From: Bacteroides sp.
GTDB taxonomy: Bacteria; Bacteroidota; Bacteroidia; Bacteroidales; Muribaculaceae
DNA length: 64,000 nucleotides
Direction: 5' to 3'
Assembly (NCBI GenBank): GCA_023663525.1
Contig: JAMPHF010000005.1
Coordinates: forward strand, 1-64,000
Part shown: positions 28,963 to 37,910 of the stretch, piece by piece
Numbering within the stretch: position 1 is the first letter of the stretch
Layout: each line of letters opens with the position of its first letter
Program-made: the position numbers and the translations under genes
Notes under the pieces: model-generated
Databases searched by the model: none
Seen by the model: only the letters and a program-made list of their open reading frames with translations
What the model was told of the DNA's origin: nothing

Positions 28963-29010
28963 TTAAGTATTAAGTGTTGAGGATAAAAGTGTTAAGGATA
29001 AAGAGTGAGG
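28963..29010. repeat. Degenerate heptamer tandem tract between pyrB and pyrI
   Basis: Consecutive words TTAAGTA, TTAAGTG, TTGAGGA, TAAAAGT(G), TTAAGGA and TAAAGAG run through the gap. Seen another way, a 15-base unit (28973-28987) is repeated at 28988-29002 with one change. It lies within the presumed pyrBI transcript. Confidence 0.8.
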
Positions 29011-29029
29011 TTTTAAAGGATGCGCTGCG

Positions 29030-29944
29030 TCATGCTTCGATTCCGAGCGCGCGGCAGATGATTGCCTGACGGGCATAGAGACCGTTGCGGGCCTGCTCGA
29101 AATAGTAGGCATGAGGATTGTCATCGACATCCTGCGCGATCTCATTGACGCGCGGCAGCGGATGGAGTATACGCATATTATCCTTCGCCTCGCCGAGCAT
29201 GACATTGTTGAGACTGTAAAGGTCCTTCACTCTCTCATATTCCATTATGTCGGCGAAACGCTCGCGTTGTACCCTTGTCATGTAGATTATATCGCTGCTG
29301 TTGATGACCTCGGGCGAGAAATCCGTATGCTCAGTGTAACGTATACCGTTCTCATCACAGAAGGCTTTATACTCAGCCGGCATTCCAAGCTCCTTGCAGG
29401 CAACAAACCTGAAAGTCGGGTTGAAATAGCGCATGGCCATGATGAGCGAATGGACTGTGCGGCCATACTTCAGGTCGCCGACAAGCGTGATAGTGAGATT
29501 CTCAAGCGTTCCCTGAGTCTTGTAGATGGAATAGAGGTCAAGCATTGTCTGCGACGGATGCTGGTTGGCTCCGTCACCGGCATTGATGATAGGGACATCC
29601 GTCACCTCCGAGGCATAGCGGGCAGCTCCCTCAAGATAGTGGCGCATGATGATGAGATCCACGTAGTTGCTCACCATCTTTATGGTATCTTTCAGGGTCT
29701 CTCCCTTCGACGAACTGGTGGTGTTGGCATCGGAAAATCCTATGACTCGTCCGCCAAGACGATTGACAGCGGTCTCGAAACTGAGACGGGTACGCGTGGA
29801 CGGCTCAAAAAACAATGTCGCCACCACCCGCCCCTCAAGCAGACGGCGGTTCGGGTTTTCCTCAAAACGACGGGCCATGTCGAGGAGCGACATTATCTCG
29901 TCACGCCCTATGTCGCTTATTGATACAAGACTATTGGTGTTCAT
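29030..29944 (-). CDS. pyrB: Aspartate carbamoyltransferase catalytic chain PyrB
   Basis: A 304-residue enzyme. The carbamoyl-phosphate motif [11 protein letters not shown] lies near residue 51 and [11 protein letters not shown] near 78. [21 protein letters not shown] and HPLPRVNEI complete the active site. It makes N-carbamoyl-aspartate, the first committed step of pyrimidine synthesis. The order pyrB-pyrI-flavin reductase-glyA on one strand suggests a single transcript or closely linked ones. Confidence 0.97.
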   Translation of the reverse strand: MNTNSLVSISDIGRDEIMSLLDMARRFEENPNRRLLEGRVVATLFFEPSTRTRLSFETAVNRLGGRVIGFSDANTTSSSKGETLKDTIKMVSNYVDLIIMRHYLEGAARYASEVTDVPIINAGDGANQHPSQTMLDLYSIYKTQGTLENLTITLVGDLKYGRTVHSLIMAMRYFNPTFRFVACKELGMPAEYKAFCDENGIRYTEHTDFSPEVINSSDIIYMTRVQRERFADIMEYERVKDLYSLNNVMLGEAKDNMRILHPLPRVNEIAQDVDDNPHAYYFEQARNGLYARQAIICRALGIEA

Positions 29945-29980
29945 TGCAGTGAAATGTTGAAATGCTTCATGAGTTCACTG

Positions 29981-29988
29981 CAAATTTA
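29981..29988 (-). promoter_or_regulatory. -7 promoter element of pyrB
   Basis: The minus strand reads TAAATTTG, an exact TAnnTTTG match 37 bases before the pyrB start. Confidence 0.55.
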
Positions 29989-30062
29989 CTTACTTTTCAG
30001 CAAAAAACAGTCAGAGTTCATCTAATTTTTGTCATGAGACACATTCAAAGCCCGCAATTCCA

Positions 30063-30617
30063 TCACTCCTGGCTCAATTGCGAACGCATCTCGCGCAGGA
30101 TGGTGACGGCCCGGTGATTGATCAGCAGACCGAACGCCAGACCGATCAACGCTCCGGCAATGCATCCACCAAGATAATACTCACCGTATGATTCCGAGTA
30201 AGTAATACTCATGAACACGACCAGAGGAAAGCCAAGAGTCATTCCGATGGCCCGGAGTCTTACACGTGAACGTTCGATATCGCTAACAGCCAATATCGCA
30301 TCGCGGACAGTCATCTCCGAAAAATTCAGCCGGCTCACCCTGCGATAGTTGAGGAAGTGCATAAGCCCCATGAATATAAAAAAGGCTATCGAAAGTACCC
30401 CGAGCAGCACACTCTCTTTGAAATTTGGAATCATCAGCATAATTCCCACCACACATATCACCGTGAGCCTAAAATTGATATTGCCGAGACGGTCACGCAG
30501 GGTGGTGAGACCTCCACGCTCAACCATCGAGAGTATGTCGGATTGCCGTCCGTCAGAATGACAGTCGGGGGAAAATTTCAGAGAGTTCCAATTATTTTTA
30601 AGTTCGTCTATATTCAT
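30063..30617 (-). CDS. Membrane protein next to ECF sigma factor, possible anti-sigma factor
   Basis: A 184-residue protein. A soluble N-terminal part of about 50 residues (MNIDELKNNWNSL...) precedes about four hydrophobic segments, roughly residues 50-66, 68-88, 122-140 and 148-168. The C-terminal tail is charged. I do not recognise a family. Its position 41 bases after the ECF sigma gene on the same strand, and its cytoplasmic-head-plus-membrane layout, are those of many anti-sigma factors. That role is inference, because no zinc or known anti-sigma motif is visible. Confidence 0.6.
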   Translation of the reverse strand: MNIDELKNNWNSLKFSPDCHSDGRQSDILSMVERGGLTTLRDRLGNINFRLTVICVVGIMLMIPNFKESVLLGVLSIAFFIFMGLMHFLNYRRVSRLNFSEMTVRDAILAVSDIERSRVRLRAIGMTLGFPLVVFMSITYSESYGEYYLGGCIAGALIGLAFGLLINHRAVTILREMRSQLSQE

Positions 30618-30658
30618 TGATAATTTCCTGTGGTTCTTAAAATTAAAACATTGGCATC

Positions 30659-31156
30659 CTACTCGTCCCGACGCCCATTCTCAACAAGCCGCTGCTTGAT
30701 GCGCCTTAGACGAGTGGCCACATTGTTGCGCGTGAAGCCCGTCACCTCGGCAATTTCCTCATAGCTTCGCTCATCGAGCCACATGAGGATCAGAGCCTTG
30801 TCGATTTTCGACAACTGCGAGATGAGCCTGTACATCTCGCGCAATTGCTCGGTGTGCGTTCCGTCATCGGCCAAAAGCTCGGCAGCCATGTCAAGAGAAG
30901 TCATTTCCGATGAATGACGGTTGTGCCGTCTGAAAAAAGTGATACACGTGTTGATGGCTGTGCGATAGAGCCATGTGGAAATCGACGCATCACCTCTGAA
31001 CGAGTCAAGCCCCTCCCATATATTTGCCAGCACCTCCTGATAAAGATCCTGAAAATGGTCCCGGTCAGAAGCATACATATAGCACACCTTATAAAGAAGC
31101 TGACGGTTGTCATTTACAATCGTCATAAACCTTGATTCTTTATCTTTCAGTGCCAT
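30659..31156 (-). CDS. ECF RNA polymerase sigma factor
   Basis: A 165-residue sigma-70 family protein with only regions 2 and 4, as in ECF factors. Region 2 has YKVCYMYASDRDHFQDLYQEVLANIWEGL and STWLYRTAINTCITFFRR. Region 4 has a helix-turn-helix at the C-terminus (YEEIAEVTGFTRNNVATRLRRIKQRL). The start at 31156 (MALKDKESRF) is preferred, and 31126 is possible. Two ECF-type promoters lie in the divergent gap just upstream, one facing this gene, which suggests autoregulation. Confidence 0.92.
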   Translation of the reverse strand: MALKDKESRFMTIVNDNRQLLYKVCYMYASDRDHFQDLYQEVLANIWEGLDSFRGDASISTWLYRTAINTCITFFRRHNRHSSEMTSLDMAAELLADDGTHTEQLREMYRLISQLSKIDKALILMWLDERSYEEIAEVTGFTRNNVATRLRRIKQRLVENGRRDE

Positions 31157-31218
31157 TATATATAATATGTGATGACCGGTTATGGGAATTAGCAATGATC
31201 CCGTCATCATTTTATGAG

Positions 31219-31248
31219 ATTAGACGTGATTATCCCAAAAAAGTTTCA
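31219..31248 (-). promoter_or_regulatory. ECF-type promoter facing the sigma factor gene
   Basis: On the minus strand: TGAAAC (31243-31248) as -35, a 16-base spacer, then CGTCTAAT (31219-31226) as -10. The AAC and CGTC cores with 16-17 spacing are the classic ECF pattern. Transcription would start about 55 bases before the sigma gene. Confidence 0.72.
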
Positions 31249-31255
31249 TTCAAAA

Positions 31256-31285
31256 TGTAACTTTTTCGATAAATTTGCGTCTAAT
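31256..31285 (+). promoter_or_regulatory. ECF-type promoter facing the ABC transporter
   Basis: TGTAAC (31256-31261), a 16-base spacer, then CGTCTAAT (31278-31285). It shares the -10 octamer and the spacing with the opposite promoter. A perfect housekeeping-type -7 element, TAAATTTG (31270-31277), directly abuts the -10, so two sigma factors might use this site. Confidence 0.72.
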
Positions 31286-31338
31286 TTTTCAAAACAGATA
31301 CCGATTCATTAATAAAAAATCACATACTGACTTAAAAA

Positions 31339-32271
31339 ATGGATATACTTCAAGTCGAAAACATCAGCAAATCCTATTCATCACACCTTGCACTTGATGA
31401 TGTTTCGCTCTCTGTCCCCGAAGGGCAGGTCTATGGACTCTTAGGTCCGAACGGAGCCGGAAAAACCACGCTCATAAGAATCATCAACCACATCACAGCC
31501 CCTGACAGCGGTCGGGTGCTGTTCGACGGTCATACACTCACTCAGTCCGATGTGCAGCATATCGGCTATCTCCCGGAGGAAAGAGGTCTCTACAAGAAGA
31601 TGAAAGTTGGTGAGCAAGCCGTGTTCTTTGCCCGTCTCAAAGGTCTGTCCAAACAGGATGCTGTCCGCGAATTGCGCCACTGGTTTGAGAAATTCGACAT
31701 ACTGTCATGGTGGGACAAGAAGGTGGAGGAACTGTCGAAGGGCATGGCTCAGAAAGTGCAGTTTATTGTCACAGTGCTCCACCGTCCGAAGCTGCTCATA
31801 TTCGATGAACCGTTCTCCGGCTTCGACCCCATCAACGCCGAACTTCTCAAGAACGAGATTCTAAAACTGAAAGACGAAGGTTCGACAGTCATATTCTCGA
31901 CCCACAACATGTCATCAGTCGAGGAAATCTGCGATAACATCACCCTCATCAACAAAAGCCGCAACATCCTCAGCGGAAACGTGGAGGAACTACGCCGCCG
32001 CTACTTCGGCAACCGCTACGACCTCACCTACACCGGTGACTCACGTCTGCTCATGGAAAGCCTGCAACCCATCGCCGGTGAGTTTGCACTCCTCGAACCT
32101 GACGCACAAGGCAGACTCCAACTGAATTTTCATCTCAATGAAGATGCCTCCCTCCATGATGCCATCGCGATTGCCAACGACAAGGTCGCCATTGCCGGTC
32201 TGAAGGAAAGTATCGCCTCGATGAACGACATCTTCATCCGCGCTGTGAAAGAGGATGAAAAGAACTCCTGA
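31339..32271 (+). CDS. ABC transporter ATP-binding protein (NatA/drug-export type)
   Basis: A 310-residue ATPase. Walker A is GPNGAGKTT near residue 37, the signature is ELSKGMAQKVQ near 135, and Walker B is LLIFDEPFSGFDP near 155, followed by the H-loop STHNMSSVEE. The C-terminal extension after residue 225 is typical of the DUF4162 type found with ABC-2 exporters. It energises the permease encoded 47 bases downstream. An ECF-type promoter is directly upstream. Confidence 0.93.
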   Translation: MDILQVENISKSYSSHLALDDVSLSVPEGQVYGLLGPNGAGKTTLIRIINHITAPDSGRVLFDGHTLTQSDVQHIGYLPEERGLYKKMKVGEQAVFFARLKGLSKQDAVRELRHWFEKFDILSWWDKKVEELSKGMAQKVQFIVTVLHRPKLLIFDEPFSGFDPINAELLKNEILKLKDEGSTVIFSTHNMSSVEEICDNITLINKSRNILSGNVEELRRRYFGNRYDLTYTGDSRLLMESLQPIAGEFALLEPDAQGRLQLNFHLNEDASLHDAIAIANDKVAIAGLKESIASMNDIFIRAVKEDEKNS

Positions 32272-32318
32272 ACCCCTATCTGAACAAATCTGATTAAGAA
32301 CGTAAATACTAATGAAAT

Positions 32319-33629
32319 ATGTCGAATATAGGTATAGTCATTGAACGCGAATACATGGAGCGCGTCAAGAAAAAGAGCTTCATCATCACCACAATCCTCA
32401 TGCCGATACTGATGTTGGTCTTGATGGCACTTCCGGCCATCTTGATGACATTCGTCGATTCATCGGCCACAACCATCTCGGTCATTGACAACAGCAATCA
32501 AATCCTGCCTCAGCTCAAAAACACCGAGTCAATCAAATTCCGCCCCGCAACAGACGCGACTGTTGATTCGGCTCTGACTCGCGAAGGAGTTGATGCCGTC
32601 CTCGTCATTCCTGCCAACATCGTGACCAATCCCCACACCAATCTGAAATACTACACCAACGGACCTTCATCAATCACCACAGAGTCTGAGGTCACAGGTC
32701 AGATCAACGGAATTGTGGAGACTCAACGACTCCGAAGCTACAACATCGAAAATCTGAATGAGATTCTCGATGAAGTCAAGAGCAACGTCAGCCTGACCAC
32801 TGTGCGAGCCGACAAGGACAGCGAGGAAAGCGATTCATCAGCTTTCAGCTATGCAATAGGCATAGCCATGACCTTCATCCTCTATATGTTCCTCCTCATC
32901 TACGGACAGATGGTCATGACCTCAATCATCGAGGAGAAGGGCAACCGTGTGCTTGAAGTCGTTGTCTCGTCAATCAAGCCTGCCCAGCTCATGATGGGCA
33001 AGATTATTGGTGTCGCGCTCGTGGCAGTCACCCAGATTGTCATTTGGGGCGTACTACTCGCCGTAATGTCAGCCTATCTATTCCCGGCTCTCATGCCGGC
33101 TGATGCAATGGCCGACATAACCGCTGTCCAAAACGGAAATTTCGATCAGGTGAGCGATACCTCAGCCATTGAGATTATTCAGGCTGTGGGAATGATTGGC
33201 AACGTGAGTCATCTCCTGTCGCTCATAGCCATGATGACAATATTCCTGATTTTCGGATTTCTCCTTTACTCATCAATTTTTGCAGCCGTCGGCTCAGCCG
33301 TTGACAACATTCAGGATGCAAGCCAGTTGACTTCACTGGCCGTTTTCCCGATAGTCTTCGGGCTCATTTTCGCCATGGTTGCTGCCGCCGACCCTATGGG
33401 AAGCGTGGCATTCTGGATGTCGATGTTCCCGCTCACATCACCGATGGTCATGGTGGCGCGCATTCCGTTCGGCATACCGACATGGGAAATCATCCTTTCG
33501 CTCGTATTGCTCGCAGCCGCATTCATTGGCATGGTATGGCTTGCCGGTAAAATCTACCGTGTGGGCATTTTCATGTACGGCAAGAAACCGAACATTAAGG
33601 AACTCATCCGCTGGATTAACTATAAATAA
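32319..33629 (+). CDS. ABC-2 type permease (NatB-like exporter subunit)
   Basis: A 436-residue membrane protein. The N-terminus IGIVIEREYMERVKKKSFIITTILMPILM is characteristic of the NatB/ABC-2 family. The first membrane helix is followed by an extracytoplasmic domain of about 140 residues, then by five or more hydrophobic segments from about residue 185 to 425. The motif EEKGNRVLEVVVSSIKPAQLMMGKIIGV matches ABC-2 permeases. The substrate is unknown (sodium, peptides or drugs in relatives). It forms an exporter with the preceding ATPase. Confidence 0.9.
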   Translation: MSNIGIVIEREYMERVKKKSFIITTILMPILMLVLMALPAILMTFVDSSATTISVIDNSNQILPQLKNTESIKFRPATDATVDSALTREGVDAVLVIPANIVTNPHTNLKYYTNGPSSITTESEVTGQINGIVETQRLRSYNIENLNEILDEVKSNVSLTTVRADKDSEESDSSAFSYAIGIAMTFILYMFLLIYGQMVMTSIIEEKGNRVLEVVVSSIKPAQLMMGKIIGVALVAVTQIVIWGVLLAVMSAYLFPALMPADAMADITAVQNGNFDQVSDTSAIEIIQAVGMIGNVSHLLSLIAMMTIFLIFGFLLYSSIFAAVGSAVDNIQDASQLTSLAVFPIVFGLIFAMVAAADPMGSVAFWMSMFPLTSPMVMVARIPFGIPTWEIILSLVLLAAAFIGMVWLAGKIYRVGIFMYGKKPNIKELIRWINYK

Positions 33630-33660
33630 CAATCCTTCCCAATTATCCCGCTTGGGATGA

Positions 33661-33764
33661 AAAAAGAACAGAAAGTCAAAAGGACAGAAGATACATAAAA
33701 TTGATTCCATCAATGGATTAATCAATAGATGTATCTTCTGTCCTTTTGACTTTCTGTCTCTTTT
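33661..33764. repeat. Long intergenic hairpin, 36-base arms
   Basis: The arms 33661-33696 and 33729-33764 are complementary, with a perfect stretch of 29 bases (33668-33696 against 33729-33757) and a 32-base loop. The left arm is purine-rich, with ACAGAA occurring twice 15 bases apart. It lies between converging genes, like the one at 26451, but the sequence differs. Confidence 0.9.
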
Positions 33765-33781
33765 CCTATCAGGAAAGATTC

Positions 33782-35125
33782 TTACTTCTTACCGGCGTAG
33801 CGGATGGCGTTGGCAGGCATATTCTCGCCGTCGGCACCCCAGCTTTTCATGGCCTCCTGCGGCTCGATGGTCACCTTTGACTCGTCAAGCTTTGAACGGT
33901 CGAGACCAAATGTATCGATGAAGAAATCATAGACAGCCTGACGTTTGTTCGGTCCGAAATCATGTCGCTCGTTTGCAAGATGGACATTTGACACTTTATC
34001 CTTAGCTCCATAGAACCCGTAGATACGTTGGATGTATGGGAACTCATTCTCTGGCACTATGTTCGTCCAGTCGCCACCGTCCGAGACGATGCACAGCGGC
34101 TGCGGAGCGAACATGGCGGCAAGTTCGGCGTTGCAGGTGTTGCCTCCGGCTCTCATGATGACCATGCCGCTCTCACAAGGACAACCGCCATCGAAATATG
34201 CCGACAGGCTCACGACGGGACAAGCAGCAGTGTAGCGCGGATCAATCACCGAGAGGAGGACTGATTGAGAGCCGCCGCCCGAACCGCCGTTGACACCGAC
34301 ACGCGTGCGGTCAACATCCTTGCGGTCAATCATGAAATCAAGGATGGAGATTCCATTGAGGGCCTGCACCACCTGCGCCTTGGATGTCTGATGACCTTTA
34401 CTGCCAACTTGCAGCTCCGACTCACCCCAACCGTAGAGGTCATAGTCCACACAGATTGCCCCCATCCGCGCAAGAGTGGCGAGTCGCTGCTGCTGGGCTT
34501 CATTGTAGCGTCCGTTGGCAAAATGACCGTTGGGGCAGATGATCAGCGGATGCTGCCCTTTGCTTGTCGGAGCATAGATCGAGCCGCATACATAGAGTCC
34601 CGGAAGTGTCTCAAGATAGAAGTTCTGCACAGTGTATCCGTCATATTTGCGCACTTTGGAGAACACCGGTTCAGCGTTGACACGCTGCGCGAGAGCCTCG
34701 TCTATCGTCAGAAGTTCTCTCACTTGCCGGCGGACGGAATCACGACGCTGCTCCCATGAATCCTTGTCGGAATAGAGAGTGTTGAGCCAAGCGACGAGTT
34801 TACGTCCGTCAGCCTCCGTGCGCCGTGGATATTCGTAACGCTTCAGCTTATAGGTCGTGTCATTCTGTTTGACGAACTTGAAGTCAAACGGAGCGAGGAC
34901 ATTGGTCAGCGACTCCTCGACCGAATACGGGCGGATGCGCGAATCGGCGTAGGGAAGCACCAGACCGGTGGTGTCGATGTCATATTTCAGTCTGACATTG
35001 AAACGCTGTCCAATCTCCGTGAGCACCTCTCCGAGAGGACAACGGAATTGATTTTCAAACGTGTTCTGCGCAAGCCCGGGAAGTGCCAGGAGGGCAGCCC
35101 CGAGTACAAATCCTGTTGGTTTCAT
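33782..35125 (-). CDS. Secreted alpha/beta-hydrolase esterase, CE19-like, with STN-like domain
   Basis: A 447-residue exported protein (signal peptide MKPTGFVLGAALLALPGLAQ). Residues about 22-95 resemble an STN/secretin-like domain (CPLGEVLTEIGQRFNVRLKYD), unusual on an enzyme. The rest is an acetyl-xylan-esterase-like alpha/beta hydrolase: PLIICPNGHF, nucleophile elbow NGGSGGGSQ, and His in NERHDFGP as the last triad member. Esterases of this type in RG-II loci include the CE19 pectin methylesterase of Bacteroides thetaiotaomicron, which is my best guess. The start at 35125 restores the signal peptide. An open frame reaching back to 35257 is rejected. It is the last gene of the minus-strand pectin locus. 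Confidence 0.75.
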   Translation of the reverse strand: MKPTGFVLGAALLALPGLAQNTFENQFRCPLGEVLTEIGQRFNVRLKYDIDTTGLVLPYADSRIRPYSVEESLTNVLAPFDFKFVKQNDTTYKLKRYEYPRRTEADGRKLVAWLNTLYSDKDSWEQRRDSVRRQVRELLTIDEALAQRVNAEPVFSKVRKYDGYTVQNFYLETLPGLYVCGSIYAPTSKGQHPLIICPNGHFANGRYNEAQQQRLATLARMGAICVDYDLYGWGESELQVGSKGHQTSKAQVVQALNGISILDFMIDRKDVDRTRVGVNGGSGGGSQSVLLSVIDPRYTAACPVVSLSAYFDGGCPCESGMVIMRAGGNTCNAELAAMFAPQPLCIVSDGGDWTNIVPENEFPYIQRIYGFYGAKDKVSNVHLANERHDFGPNKRQAVYDFFIDTFGLDRSKLDESKVTIEPQEAMKSWGADGENMPANAIRYAGKK

Positions 35126-35132
35126 ATCTTTT

Positions 35133-37901
35133 CTACTTGATTTTTGATGACAACGTATGCTTGCCGGAGCTGACTGCCACCGGCTTTTTCTCACCCGGCA
35201 TGAAGACATCGGCGGTGACATTGGCGGGCAGCGTAATGTTGATGTTGAAATCATCACCGTTTCTCACCCATGCGACCTCAACATCGCCATAGAGAGTGGC
35301 CGTGCGTCCGCGCACACTTGTGAGGTCGCCGACCACCGCCGGTTCGATGATTATATGCTGCATACCGGGCGTAGAGCGGTCTGTCTTGATTCCGGCGAGC
35401 GAACGGAAAAGCCATTCGTCAATCTGCCCCATCATGAAGTGATTCCATGACGACCCCTGTCGCGGATCCCACTGTTCGGTCAGAGTTGTTGCTCCGTATT
35501 TCTGCTGGAAGCCGTAGCCGGGAGTGTCATAATGATTGTGCATATCATACATCAGTGAGTCAAGACCGTTGTCGGCAAGCGCACGGAACAGGAAACGGTT
35601 GCCGACATCGCCCGTGGTCAGGCGCGTGCCATGCTCCTTGATGTCGCCAATGAGATTCTCGACCACAGCCTGACGCTTCCCTTCGGGCACCATGCCAAGG
35701 AACAGCGGCATGGCATTCGAGGTCTGACTTCCTGTCCCATAGTCGTTGGTAGCGGGATTGAAATACTTTTTGTTGAAAGCATCGCGCACCTTTTCGGCCA
35801 ATGCGGCATAGCGGGCGGCATCTTCCTTTTTCCCGAGGAGTTCAGCCGACTTGACCAAATGGATGAGATCCATGTAGTACTGAGCCGTGGCCACAAGTCC
35901 TACGGGAGTATTGCGCGAGAAGCCCGCACGAAAATCTCCGTAGTCATACCAGTCACCCAGACCAAAGTCGAGAAGATTGTCCTCAGCGCGCGTCCCGAGA
36001 TAATCAATATAAGCGACCATGTTTGGATAATATTCACGGATGAGGCTATCGTCACCATAGGCTTCATAGTACATCCAGGGAGCTATAATCAGCGTGGCTG
36101 CCCATTCAGGCGACTCCGCAAATCCTTCCATGTCTTTACCGGGCCACTCGAAAATCACATACTGGGGAGCCACTGTCGGAACCATGCCGTTGGGTCGCTG
36201 ACTGTCGGCAATATCGCGCAACACTTTAGGTAGATAGCTTGTCAAGTCATAATTATAGAGCAGCCCCGGGCCATTAAGATGCACCTGCTCAAGCCAGCCG
36301 AGTTTCTCGCGATGCGGACAGTCGGTCCATACTGACTGCATATTGCTTCTGACCGCATTGCGGATGAGTTTGTGAGCACCGGTCAGCACCGGGCTTGATG
36401 ACTCAAACACGCCTCCTTCGGCAGCCGAATTGTAGATGAAACATGAAGTTATATCCTCAACCACAGGCAGTCCGTCAGGATTCGGCTCTCCGGGGAATAC
36501 GGCACCTTCAAGCTGGATATAGCGGAAACCATAGTAGGAGAAGCGCGGATGCCACGTCTCCGGCTTATCGCTGCGCAGAGTGTATGTGTAGTAGTGCTGT
36601 CGCCCTGTCTGCTTCTGATTGGCGGCGCTTTCATCCGTAAGACTTTCGCTGACAATCATAGTGACAGTCTGTCCGGGCTTACCTTTAAGTGTGATTTCAG
36701 GGAAACCTGCGAGATTCTGCCCCATGTCAAGAAGGATGGCAGACGGATCGACCGTGCGTTTTGTCGATTTTGTCGCAGCTTCCACCTCGGCAGGGGTAAG
36801 TTTGTGACGACTTTTCACCGGGAAATGCTCCATTATCTTGACCGGGGGTGCCATCTGTGAGGTCAGTTTGCCCTTCAGGGCGCGCTGCACTACCACCGGT
36901 TTCCACTTGCTGTCATCGAACCCCGCCATGTCCCATCCCGGCTGTTCGAGACGTGCATCATAGTCCTCGCCACCATAAATCGAGTTGAAGGTGATCGGAC
37001 TCAGATCATATTTCCAGTCCTCACCGGTTGAGATGACTTCGGATGTTCCGTCAGTGTAGTTGACAACCATTTTGAGCCACAGAGTCTCCGGACCGAAACC
37101 AATCAGCAGTTTACTGTAACGCTTTCCCCGGACAACGTTGTAGAAACCATTGCCGAGGAGGACTCCCAAGGCATTCTCCCCCTGATGCAACATGTCGGTG
37201 ACATCGTAGGTGTTGTAATAGACCGTCTTGTCATAGTCACTCCAAAGTGGGGTAAACTCGCCGTCGCCCACCTTATGACCATTAAGCGACAATTCGTAGT
37301 GACCGAGACCGCATACATAGACCGTCGCATCGGCAATCTTTTTCGGAAGATCGAAATCTGTGCGCAGGATTATGCTCCGCGAAGCCATTGAATCGACACG
37401 TTCCCATGCCTCCTGCACTTCAGGAATCTTCCATTTGTCGTAGGTATAGTTACGTCCTTCCGGGAGTTTCGCATCATCATAGCTTATAGCTCCGATCCAA
37501 TTACCGTCAAGGAAAGCACTGTCAGGAGCGATTCTGAACTCCGCCTCGCGGCTCCATCCCGAATCCTTTCCCTTCTCGTCCCACACTTTCACACGCCAGA
37601 AATAGCGTGTCATAGGTTCGAGTGCCGGACCCGTGTAGCGCACAAGCTGACTCTGCGTCGAACTTATCTTTTTGGAATTCCACACGAGCTGCGACTTGCC
37701 TGCTTTGCGAGAATATACCTCTATCTGATATGCCGACTGCATCGCTCCGTTCTCTCCAGTCATCTGCCAGCCGAAACGCGGAGCGGCGACCGGCAATGCA
37801 AGTGGAGAATCTGACATCTCACATGTCATGCGCGTTACTTCAAGCGCATGACACATAAAAGATGTCAGAATCATTAATGCGAGATATAATATCCGTCTCA
37901 T
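35133..37901 (-). CDS. Alpha-L-rhamnosidase, GH78
   Basis: A 922-residue exported enzyme (signal peptide 1-19). The N-terminal half consists of beta-sandwich domains typical of GH78 (RVKVWDEKGKDSGWS, then VYVCGLGHYELSLNGHKVGDGEFTPLWSDYDK). An (alpha/alpha)6 barrel follows, with the catalytic region WTDCPHREKLGWLEQ near residue 525 containing the acidic residues used by inverting GH78 enzymes. A C-terminal beta domain ends the protein. It releases alpha-L-rhamnose, which occurs in several RG-II side chains. The target linkage cannot be told. It is separated by 9 bases from the preceding gene of the operon. Confidence 0.92.
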   Translation of the reverse strand: MRRILYLALMILTSFMCHALEVTRMTCEMSDSPLALPVAAPRFGWQMTGENGAMQSAYQIEVYSRKAGKSQLVWNSKKISSTQSQLVRYTGPALEPMTRYFWRVKVWDEKGKDSGWSREAEFRIAPDSAFLDGNWIGAISYDDAKLPEGRNYTYDKWKIPEVQEAWERVDSMASRSIILRTDFDLPKKIADATVYVCGLGHYELSLNGHKVGDGEFTPLWSDYDKTVYYNTYDVTDMLHQGENALGVLLGNGFYNVVRGKRYSKLLIGFGPETLWLKMVVNYTDGTSEVISTGEDWKYDLSPITFNSIYGGEDYDARLEQPGWDMAGFDDSKWKPVVVQRALKGKLTSQMAPPVKIMEHFPVKSRHKLTPAEVEAATKSTKRTVDPSAILLDMGQNLAGFPEITLKGKPGQTVTMIVSESLTDESAANQKQTGRQHYYTYTLRSDKPETWHPRFSYYGFRYIQLEGAVFPGEPNPDGLPVVEDITSCFIYNSAAEGGVFESSSPVLTGAHKLIRNAVRSNMQSVWTDCPHREKLGWLEQVHLNGPGLLYNYDLTSYLPKVLRDIADSQRPNGMVPTVAPQYVIFEWPGKDMEGFAESPEWAATLIIAPWMYYEAYGDDSLIREYYPNMVAYIDYLGTRAEDNLLDFGLGDWYDYGDFRAGFSRNTPVGLVATAQYYMDLIHLVKSAELLGKKEDAARYAALAEKVRDAFNKKYFNPATNDYGTGSQTSNAMPLFLGMVPEGKRQAVVENLIGDIKEHGTRLTTGDVGNRFLFRALADNGLDSLMYDMHNHYDTPGYGFQQKYGATTLTEQWDPRQGSSWNHFMMGQIDEWLFRSLAGIKTDRSTPGMQHIIIEPAVVGDLTSVRGRTATLYGDVEVAWVRNGDDFNINITLPANVTADVFMPGEKKPVAVSSGKHTLSSKIK

Positions 37902-37910
37902 TTTGTAGAA

